Shown here piece after piece: positions 1 through 5,758 of a stretch of 5,758 nucleotides of DNA. Source of the DNA: an uncultured Eubacteriales bacterium (GTDB lineage Bacteria; Bacillota; Clostridia; Christensenellales; Aristaeellaceae); the NCBI GenBank assembly GCA_900553905.1, contig USFL01000112.1, forward strand, positions 1-5,758, written 5' to 3'. How positions within the stretch are numbered: position 1 is the stretch's first letter; the number at the start of each line of letters is the position of its first letter. Made by a program: the position numbers and the translations under genes. The notes beneath the pieces were generated by a model. That model did no database searches, had not been told where the DNA came from, and saw only the letters and a list, made by a program, of their open reading frames with translations.

Positions 1-1041
1 GCCCTCCCCGGCGCCCTGGGCAAGCGAGAGCGCCCCGGCGCATACGGACAGCTCCGGCCGGCCGGTGCGAACGGCGATCAGCGATACCTGTCCGCGGTAA
101 TAGGCGCGGCTCTCCTGGTCCATGCCCAGGTAGACGCGATCGGCCGAGAGGGCTTCATGCACGGCGCTGACGGATTCCAGCACGCGTTGCCACGGCGTGC
201 GGGCAACGGCCCGGAGCGAGGTGACGGCGTTGCCGACCCACAGGCAGCTTTCCGTCTGGTGGCTGTGTTCCGATTCCGCCAGGCCGTCGGCGGACAGGCC
301 GCGCCGGGTGAAATACCGGTCCAGCCACAGCGTGCGACCGGCCTCCTCGCCGGTGCGCACCTGGGAGAGCAGCTGCTCAAGGAAGGCGGATTCGTGCTCG
401 TTTCGCTTGAACAGGCGCATGGCTTGGCGCTCGCGTCCATGGCGGAGCAGGCGCTCCATGCGCACGGCGCTCAGACGGGCTCGCTGCTCGCGCATGCACT
501 GGTCCGCCGAGGCGCACAGCAGCTCCAGAAGCGCAAGCCGCAGGGCTAGGGGCAGGCAATCAGTCTCCTGAACGGTAAAGGGCGCAACGCTTTGCCAGGC
601 GGCCACGGCACGCTCCAGCCGGTCGCGGTCGAAGGCGGCGGCGCTGTGCCCGATCAGCTCACGGGCAAACAGGCACACCCGCGGCACGCCGGACGAGCAC
701 CGGGGCAGGCGGGGCGTTCCCTCCAGCGCCAGGCGCAGGGCGGCGATTTCCTCCTGTAAAAAGCGTCCGTTGTCGCACAGCCAGCGCGCGGCGGGCAGCA
801 GGTCCTGCGAGGGCAGGGCGTTCAAAAACCGCACGGACCGCTCCAGCGAGCCCAGCAGCCCGCGCGGCATGTGGATGCGCGCCCGTCCGCGCCCCTCCGT
901 TTCGGCCGCCAGGGCCTTGAGGTGGGCGGGGAGGGCGTCGTCCAACGTTGCGTCCCGGTAGGCACGGGGCGCGGGCCGGTGCGTTCCCCAGGCCAGGAAA
1001 AACAGAATCGCCAGTCCGGCCGCCGATATGATCCAATGCAT
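1..1041 (-). CDS. N-terminal part of a cyclic beta-1,2-glucan synthase-like protein (NdvB/ChvB/Cgs family), cut by the left window edge
   Basis: The frame is open for all 347 codons from the ATG at 1041 to base 1, with no stop, so the gene continues outside. The start is chosen because GGAGGT lies 7 bases upstream. Residues 3-18 form one hydrophobic segment (WIISAAGLAILFFLAW) followed by Arg22, Arg26 and Arg29, which looks like a membrane anchor. Several stretches recall the family N-terminus: WLCDNGRFLQEEI at 87-99, the LPR...GVPRV block at 112-122 with FARELIGH after it, AWQSVAPFT at 148-156 followed by LRLALLELL at 167-175, VGNAVTSLR at 269-277 with W284 and ES at 289-290, and VYLGMDQESRAYYR at 303-316. 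In known members this last motif comes just before the GT84 glycosyltransferase domain, and a GH94 phosphorylase domain lies near the C-terminus. Whole proteins are usually well over 2000 residues. The known activity is synthesis of cyclic beta-1,2-glucan from UDP-glucose at the inner membrane. None of the catalytic part is visible, so the activity is inferred. A related GH94-type protein with another specificity is possible. Confidence 0.75.
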   Translation of the reverse strand, partial: MHWIISAAGLAILFFLAWGTHRPAPRAYRDATLDDALPAHLKALAAETEGRGRARIHMPRGLLGSLERSVRFLNALPSQDLLPAARWLCDNGRFLQEEIAALRLALEGTPRLPRCSSGVPRVCLFARELIGHSAAAFDRDRLERAVAAWQSVAPFTVQETDCLPLALRLALLELLCASADQCMREQRARLSAVRMERLLRHGRERQAMRLFKRNEHESAFLEQLLSQVRTGEEAGRTLWLDRYFTRRGLSADGLAESEHSHQTESCLWVGNAVTSLRAVARTPWQRVLESVSAVHEALSADRVYLGMDQESRAYYRGQVSLIAVRTGRPELSVCAGALSLAQGAGEG

Positions 1042-1279
1042 CAGGCAAACCTCCGCTATTGTGTACGGAGGGTAGTGTGTGCAAAGGATGCCAAAGTGAT
1101 GTATTTTGCGGCAAGGCGGGTTTTCCGGCGCGGGAGAGCGCGGGGTGAGGCGGTCGGAACAGGGCGGGACTATCGCAGGCCGTCCGCGCGGGCTGAAGAG
1201 GCTGCCTATGGACTGGCGGAACGCCGGCTGCACGTGGACGGCGCTTGAACAAAGAAGGAAAGAAGCGGAAAAAGCGGGG
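1042..1279. other. Intergenic region between gltD and the glucan synthase-like gene
   Basis: These 238 bases hold no convincing gene. Directly after the gltD stop, the minus strand has a pyrimidine-rich tract (about 1247-1279, including CGCTTTTTCCGCTTC), but no stem precedes its T-run. A 7-bp imperfect inverted repeat pairs AGCGCCG with CGGCGTT near 1220-1250. It has a loop of about 12 bases and no T-run, so it is not a standard Rho-independent terminator. The part around 1060-1111 is somewhat richer in A and T than its surroundings, but I find no well-spaced sigma-70 promoter there. A transcript from gltBD could read through. Confidence 0.5.
1049..1054 (-). promoter_or_regulatory. Ribosome-binding site of the glucan synthase-like gene
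   Basis: Read on the minus strand, GGAGGT stands 7 bases before the ATG at 1041. It is a near-consensus Shine-Dalgarno sequence and settles the start of the leftmost gene. The in-frame codons just upstream contain no ATG, GTG or TTG with comparable spacing. Confidence 0.8.
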
Positions 1280-2743
1280 CTACAGCGCGGTCAGGTAGGC
1301 ATGGCAGGCTTTTGCGGCGCGCTGGCCCTCATCGATGGCGCGCACCACCAGACTTTGTCCGATGCGCATATCGCCCGCGGCAAATACGCCGCGACGCACG
1401 GTCATGAAACCGTCGGCCAGCACGCTCCCGCGTGCGTCCTGGGTAAGGCCATAGGCCTGAACGAGCGTTTCCTCCGGACCCGTGAAGCCCATGGCGATGA
1501 GCACCAGGTCGGCCTGCCAGCGCTTCGAGGTACCCGGCTGGACCTGCGGGCACAAGCGGCCGTCCGCTCCCCTGACCCAACGCACCCCCTCGGTAAGCAC
1601 GGCGCACACGCCATGCCCGTCGCGCAGGATCTCGCGTGTCTGCGTCAGGAATTGGCGGGGGTCGCTTCCAAAGCGCGCGATGGCCTCCTGCTGGGCATAG
1701 TCGACCTTGAGCACGCGGGGATACTCCGGCCAGGGGTTTTGCGGCGTGCGCGCAAGGGGTGGCCTGGGCATGATTTCCAGCTGATGCACGCTCCGGCAGC
1801 CCTGGCGCAACGCGGCGCCTACGCAGTCGGTGCCGGTATCCCCGCCGCCGATGACGATGACATGCCTGCCGCGCGCATTGAGCGCATCGGGCAGGGCGCC
1901 TGGCCCATCCAGCACGGCGCGCGTGGCGGCGGTGAGGTAATCCAGCGCAAATGCCACGCCGGGCCCCTCGCGACCCGGAACGTCCAGATCGCGGGGCCTG
2001 CCGCTGCCCACGCAGAGCACCACGGCGTCAAACGCATCCAGCAGCGCCTCGGCAGGCAGGTCCACCCCCACATGGCATCCGGTTTGGAAGGTTACGCCCT
2101 CGGCCCGCATCAGGTCTACCCGCCGCGCAACCACGCGCTTGTCCAGCTTCATGTTGGGAATGCCGTAGGTGAGCAGGCCCCCCACGCGGTCGCTGCGCTC
2201 CAGCACGGTAACGCTGTGGCCGTAGCGGTTGAGGCGCTCGGCGCAGGCCAGGCCCGCGGGTCCGCTGCCCACAACGGCCACCCGTCTGCCCGTGCGCACC
2301 GCCGGAGGCCGCGGCTGCATACGCCCGTCCGCAAAGGCGCGCTCTATGATGCTCAACTCGTTCTGGCGGATGGTGACCTGCGGCTGATGGATGCCGCAGG
2401 TGCACGCGCCCTCGCAGGGCGCGGGACACACCCGGCCGGTAAACTCCGGGAAGCTGTTGGTCATGAGCAGTCGCTGTGCCGCCCCTTCCCATTCGCCCCG
2501 GTAGAGAAGATCGTTCCATTCCGGAATCAGGTTACCCAGCGGACAGCCGGAGGGAAGACCCCCGATCATCTGTCCGCTGTGGCAGAAGGGGACGGAACAG
2601 GCCATGCAGCGCGCCGCCTGCCGCCGCTCCTCCTCCTGTGGGAGCAGGCCATGAATCTCGTTCCAGTCGTTCAGCCGTTCCAGCGGGTCACGGTCCGGCG
2701 GCAGCTCGCGGGCGTATTCCAGAAAACCAAACAGCTTGCCCAT
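1280..2743 (-). CDS. gltD: Glutamate synthase small (beta) subunit, GltD
   Basis: This 487-residue protein has the usual length of bacterial GltD. It is a flavoprotein that oxidises NAD(P)H and passes electrons through FAD and iron-sulfur clusters to GltB. The N-terminus (MGKLFGFLEYAR) is typical of the family. Cluster-binding cysteines are visible at 46, 49, 54 and 67 (CMACSVPFC, then GCPLGN) and at 106, 110 and 114 (GRVCPAPCEGAC). The FAD-binding motif is VAVVGSGPAG at 155-164, with ERSDRVGGLLTYGIPNMKL at 182-200. The pyridine-nucleotide motif is VIVIGGGDTGTDC at 295-307, followed by QLEIMPRPP and NPWPEYPRVLKVDY. The C-terminal FAD contact GVFAAGDMRIGQS lies at 452-464. Cys116, just after the last cluster cysteine (CTCGI), is at a position where I recall a hydrophobic residue. 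The gene starts 2 bases after the gltB stop, behind AAGGAGG, and ends in TAG. NADPH is the likely donor, but I cannot exclude NADH from sequence alone. Confidence 0.97.
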   Translation of the reverse strand: MGKLFGFLEYARELPPDRDPLERLNDWNEIHGLLPQEEERRQAARCMACSVPFCHSGQMIGGLPSGCPLGNLIPEWNDLLYRGEWEGAAQRLLMTNSFPEFTGRVCPAPCEGACTCGIHQPQVTIRQNELSIIERAFADGRMQPRPPAVRTGRRVAVVGSGPAGLACAERLNRYGHSVTVLERSDRVGGLLTYGIPNMKLDKRVVARRVDLMRAEGVTFQTGCHVGVDLPAEALLDAFDAVVLCVGSGRPRDLDVPGREGPGVAFALDYLTAATRAVLDGPGALPDALNARGRHVIVIGGGDTGTDCVGAALRQGCRSVHQLEIMPRPPLARTPQNPWPEYPRVLKVDYAQQEAIARFGSDPRQFLTQTREILRDGHGVCAVLTEGVRWVRGADGRLCPQVQPGTSKRWQADLVLIAMGFTGPEETLVQAYGLTQDARGSVLADGFMTVRRGVFAAGDMRIGQSLVVRAIDEGQRAAKACHAYLTAL

Positions 2744-2745
2744 GA

Positions 2746-5700
2746 TCAGGCCCCCTCCTTGTCATGCTGTGCCATCAGGCGCTTGTACTGTACGGGAATG
2801 ACCCTTGTAAAGCGGCTGGCCGCCGTGCCCCATTCGTCCAGCAGGCGCTGTCCCAGCGGGCTGTGGGTACGGCGCACGTGCTGCTCCACCCATTTTTTCA
2901 CAAGGATGGCCTCGTCCGGGTCGTCCAGCGGTTCCAGAAGTACCATTTCGGTATTGCAGCGCTGGGGAAAGGTTCCGTCCGGGTCGTACACATAGGCGAT
3001 TCCGCCGCTCATACCGGCGGCAAAGTTGCGTCCAATCGTTCCCAGAACGACCACACGGCCACCGGTCATGTATTCGCAGCCGTGGTCGCCCACCCCCTCG
3101 ACCACCGCCAGCGCGCCGGAATTGCGCACGCAGAAGCGCTCGCCCGCCATGCCGCATACGTAGCATTCTCCGCCGGTGGCTCCATAGAGCGCGACGTTTC
3201 CCGCAATGACGTTTTCCTCCGGCCGGCCCGCCTGTTCCCTGGCGGGGCTTACGCACAGGATGCCGCCGGAGAGGCCCTTGCCCAGATAGTCGTTGCAGTC
3301 GCCCTCCAGCGTCAGCGTGACGCCGTGCGGCACAAAAGCGCCAAAGCTCTGCCCCGCACTGCCGCGGAAGGTCAGGCGGATGGTGTCGTCAGGCAAGCCC
3401 GCTTCCCCGTAGCGAACGGTGACCTCGCTGCCCAGAATCGTGCCCGTGGCGCGGTCGGTGTTGTGAATGGCCAGCGCCGCGGTCACGGGATGGCCGCCCT
3501 CCAGCGCTGGACGGGCCAACACGCACAGCATGCTTTCGTCCAGTGTGGGTTGCAGCTGGCGGACGACGCCCTGATCGTGACGGCATGGCTGCATTTCGCC
3601 CTCCGGCTGGTCCAGCAGGGCGGACAGGTCCACGCTGTCGCGTTTCCAGCAGCCGTCCGAAGGCCTGCGCACCAGCAAATCCGTTCGGCCCACCATTTCG
3701 TCCAGCGTGCGCAAACCCATCTGCGCCATGATTTCCCGCAGCTCCCGTGCAATGAAGCGCATGAAGCGCATCACGTATTCGGGCTTTCCCTTGAAACGTG
3801 CGCGCAGTTCCGGCTTTTGGGTGGCAATGCCTGCGGGACAGCTGTCCAGGTTGCATACGCGCATCATCACGCAGCCCATGGCGACCAGCGGCGCGGTGGC
3901 GAAGCCAAATTCCTCCGCGCCGAGCAGCGCGGCCACGGCTACGTCCCGCCCCGTCATGAGCTTGCCGTCGGTTTCCAGCACGACGCGGCCGCGCAGGCCG
4001 TTGAGCATGAGCGTCTGCTGCGCTTCGGCAAGGCCCATTTCCCATGGCAGGCCCGCATGCCGGATGGAGGAGCGCGGGCTCGCGCCGGTGCCGCCGTCGT
4101 ATCCGCTGACCACGATCACATCTGCGCCGCCTTTGGCCACGCCCGCGGCCACAGTGCCTACCCCCGCTTCCGCCACCAGCTTGACGCTGATGCGCGCCTT
4201 GCGGTTGGCATTTTTCAGGTCGTAAATCAGTTCCGCCAGGTCCTCGATGGAATAGATATCGTGGTGGGGCGGCGGGGAGATCAGCCCCACGCCCGCCGTG
4301 GCGTGGCGCGTTTTGGCGATCCAGGGATATACCTTTTCCCCCGGAAGCTGTCCGCCTTCGCCGGGCTTTGCGCCCTGCGCCATTTTGATTTGCAGTTCCC
4401 TGGCGTGCGTCAGGTAGCTGCTGGTCACGCCGAAACGCCCGCTGGCTACCTGCTTGATGGCACTGGAGAGGTTGTCCCCATTTGCATCAGGCAGGTAGCG
4501 GTCCTCATCCTCGCCGCCTTCGCCGCTGTTGCTCCTGCCGCCCAGACGGTTCATGGCGATGGCCAGGCACTCGTGCGCCTCCCTGCTCAGCGAACCATAA
4601 CTCATGGCTCCGGTCTTGAAGCGCCTGACGATCACGTCCTCGCTTTCCACCTCGTCCAGAGGCACGGGCGAACGGTCAGGCCGCAGGTCCATCAGGCTGC
4701 GCAGGGTGGCCTTGCGCTCGCTGCCGTCAAGGCGGGCGGTGTACTGCCGGAACATGCCGTAATCGTCGTTCCAGACGGCCTGCTGCAACAGGCGGATGGT
4801 TTCGGGGTTATAGAGATGATACTCCTCCTCCCTGCGCCATTGAAATTCGCCGCCCGGGGCCAGCGCCGTCCCGCCCAGCGGATCGTGGAAGGCGGCGTCA
4901 TGCCGCGCGGCGTTCTCCTTGGCCACCCCGTCTAGCCCCATGCCGCCGATGCGGCTGACGGTTTCGGGAAAGTATTCATCGATGAGCGCGCGGCACAGGC
5001 CAACGGCCTCGAACAGCTGCGAACCGCGGTAGCTTTGCACGGTGGAGATGCCCATCTTGGACATGGTCTTTACCACGCCCTTTACCGCCGCGTGCAGATA
5101 CCGCGCCTGCGCCTCCTCCTCCGAAAGACCTGCAAGACGCTCCTCCCGCACGGCCTCCCGCACGGTGCGCAGCGCCAGGTAAGGGTTGATGGCGGTGGCC
5201 CCATAGCCCACCAGAGCTGCAAAGTGGTGTACCGCCGTAGGCTCGCCGCTCTCCAGCACGATGCTCATCTGCGTGCGGATGCCGCGCCGCAGGGTATGCG
5301 CCTGCACCCCGCTGACCGCCAGCAACGAGGGGAGGGCGGCATGCTCCGCATCCACGCCGCGGTCGGTCAGGATAAAGAGGTTGTATCCCTTTTCAAAGCC
5401 CTCGTCCAGCGCGCAAAAGACGCGGTCCATCGCACCGCGCATCCCCGCCTCGCCCTGTGCCGCCTCGTAGAGGATGGACACGGTCAGGGCCCGCAACCCT
5501 TCGGTATCCAGCCCGCGAAGCCGGGCCAGCTGCTCGTCCGTCATCAGGGGAGAGGACAGGCGCAGCTGACGGCAGCTTTGGGGCGAAGGGGAGAGCAGAT
5601 CCCCCTCCGGCCCGAGGTAGACCAGCGTGGAGGTGACGATTTCCTCGCGGATGGCATCGATGGGCGGGTTGGTCACCTGGGCGAAGAGCTGATGAAAGTA

Positions 5701-5758
5701 GGCAAAGAGCGGCTGCGGCCTGTCCGACAGAATGGCCAGGGGCAGGTCCGCGCCCATG
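2746..5758 (-). CDS. gltB: Glutamate synthase large (alpha) subunit, GltB, partial: central, synthase and C-terminal domains
   Basis: The last 1003 residues of GltB are present. The family is about 1500 residues long, so roughly the first 500 are missing, including the glutamine amidotransferase domain with its N-terminal cysteine. The methionine at 5757 ([14 protein letters not shown]) is internal, not the start. Numbering from it, the central domain spans about 1-290, with [15 protein letters not shown] at 25-39 and [18 protein letters not shown] at 176-193. The FMN-binding synthase domain spans about 370-700, with [13 protein letters not shown] at 379-391, NSGEGGED at 410-417, [11 protein letters not shown] at 463-473, [11 protein letters not shown] at 493-503 and [11 protein letters not shown] at 551-561. 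The 3Fe-4S cysteines are 629, 635 and 640 ([15 protein letters not shown]), with the usual 6 and 5 spacing. The C-terminal glycine-rich beta-helix domain spans about 755-930, including [14 protein letters not shown] at 819-832 and [11 protein letters not shown] at 909-919. The enzyme makes two glutamates from 2-oxoglutarate and glutamine in the cytoplasm. All visible motifs are intact, with no frameshift. Confidence 0.97.
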   Translation of the reverse strand, partial: MGADLPLAILSDRPQPLFAYFHQLFAQVTNPPIDAIREEIVTSTLVYLGPEGDLLSPSPQSCRQLRLSSPLMTDEQLARLRGLDTEGLRALTVSILYEAAQGEAGMRGAMDRVFCALDEGFEKGYNLFILTDRGVDAEHAALPSLLAVSGVQAHTLRRGIRTQMSIVLESGEPTAVHHFAALVGYGATAINPYLALRTVREAVREERLAGLSEEEAQARYLHAAVKGVVKTMSKMGISTVQSYRGSQLFEAVGLCRALIDEYFPETVSRIGGMGLDGVAKENAARHDAAFHDPLGGTALAPGGEFQWRREEEYHLYNPETIRLLQQAVWNDDYGMFRQYTARLDGSERKATLRSLMDLRPDRSPVPLDEVESEDVIVRRFKTGAMSYGSLSREAHECLAIAMNRLGGRSNSGEGGEDEDRYLPDANGDNLSSAIKQVASGRFGVTSSYLTHARELQIKMAQGAKPGEGGQLPGEKVYPWIAKTRHATAGVGLISPPPHHDIYSIEDLAELIYDLKNANRKARISVKLVAEAGVGTVAAGVAKGGADVIVVSGYDGGTGASPRSSIRHAGLPWEMGLAEAQQTLMLNGLRGRVVLETDGKLMTGRDVAVAALLGAEEFGFATAPLVAMGCVMMRVCNLDSCPAGIATQKPELRARFKGKPEYVMRFMRFIARELREIMAQMGLRTLDEMVGRTDLLVRRPSDGCWKRDSVDLSALLDQPEGEMQPCRHDQGVVRQLQPTLDESMLCVLARPALEGGHPVTAALAIHNTDRATGTILGSEVTVRYGEAGLPDDTIRLTFRGSAGQSFGAFVPHGVTLTLEGDCNDYLGKGLSGGILCVSPAREQAGRPEENVIAGNVALYGATGGECYVCGMAGERFCVRNSGALAVVEGVGDHGCEYMTGGRVVVLGTIGRNFAAGMSGGIAYVYDPDGTFPQRCNTEMVLLEPLDDPDEAILVKKWVEQHVRRTHSPLGQRLLDEWGTAASRFTRVIPVQYKRLMAQHDKEGA
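2754..2760 (-). promoter_or_regulatory. Ribosome-binding site of gltD, inside the end of gltB
   Basis: AAGGAGG on the minus strand lies 10 bases before the gltD ATG and overlaps the last codons of gltB (Lys-Glu-Gly-Ala-stop). The gltB TGA and the gltD ATG are separated by only 2 bases. This arrangement favours translational coupling and equal amounts of the two subunits. Confidence 0.85.

Noticed and set aside
1055..1082. A possible promoter on the minus strand (TTTGCA, 16 bases, CACAAT) before the leftmost gene.
   Set aside because: Both boxes match consensus poorly. The transcript would start within or next to the ribosome-binding site, leaving no usable leader.
1220..1250. An inverted repeat (AGCGCCG with CGGCGTT) as a terminator of gltD.
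   Set aside because: The stem is short with a G-T pair, the loop is long and no T-run follows.
659..1252. A minus-strand open frame of 197 codons beginning in the gap before the glucan synthase-like gene.
   Set aside because: It overlaps most of the first part of the recognised gene in another frame. It is dominated by Pro, Arg and Ala, and it lacks family motifs.
1106..2995. A plus-strand open frame of 629 codons covering gltD and the end of gltB.
   Set aside because: It lies antisense to a gene with complete family motifs. Its translation is rich in Ala, Arg, Gly and His with no recognisable domain, and I see no good ribosome-binding site. GC-rich codon use on the real strand explains its length.
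2764..4935. A plus-strand open frame of 723 codons antisense to gltB.
   Set aside because: It has the same antisense, compositional origin and no recognisable domain. It also overlaps the other antisense frame. Its length alone is not evidence in such GC-rich DNA.
5755..5757. The ATG at the right edge as the start of gltB.
   Set aside because: The residues that follow belong to the beginning of the central domain of GltB. About 500 residues are expected before it, so this methionine is internal.

Overview
The window is a high-GC stretch read entirely from the minus strand. It carries three genes in the order gltB (cut by the right edge), gltD, and, after a 238-base gap, the N-terminal part of a large protein cut by the left edge. 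The two strong Shine-Dalgarno sequences (AAGGAGG before gltD, GGAGGT before the leftmost gene) and the cyclic beta-glucan-synthase-like N-terminus suggest a GC-rich Firmicute of the Clostridia type. This is an inference from style, not a firm placement.

Right and centre (1280-5758): gltB and gltD encode the two subunits of bacterial glutamate synthase (GOGAT). The gltB part contains the central domain, the FMN/3Fe-4S synthase domain and the C-terminal beta-helix domain. The N-terminal glutamine amidotransferase domain lies outside the window. gltD follows after 2 bases, with its ribosome-binding site inside the end of gltB, so the two are clearly one operon and probably translationally coupled. 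Together they would turn 2-oxoglutarate, glutamine and a reduced pyridine nucleotide into two glutamates. Electrons pass from GltD (FAD, 4Fe-4S clusters) to the FMN and 3Fe-4S cluster of GltB.

Left (1-1041): a single open frame of 347 codons starts at 1041 and runs off the window without a stop. It begins with one membrane segment and then matches, by remembered family motifs, the N-terminal region of cyclic beta-1,2-glucan synthases (NdvB/ChvB/Cgs family, GT84 plus GH94). The catalytic domains are beyond the edge. The 238-base gap holds no gene, no convincing terminator and no convincing promoter that I can see, so co-transcription with gltBD remains open.

I see no mobile elements, RNA genes, CRISPR arrays or undescribed system here. 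The long plus-strand open frames over gltBD are antisense shadows produced by GC-rich codon use. The most interesting point is the glucan-synthase-like gene sitting directly downstream of glutamate synthase.
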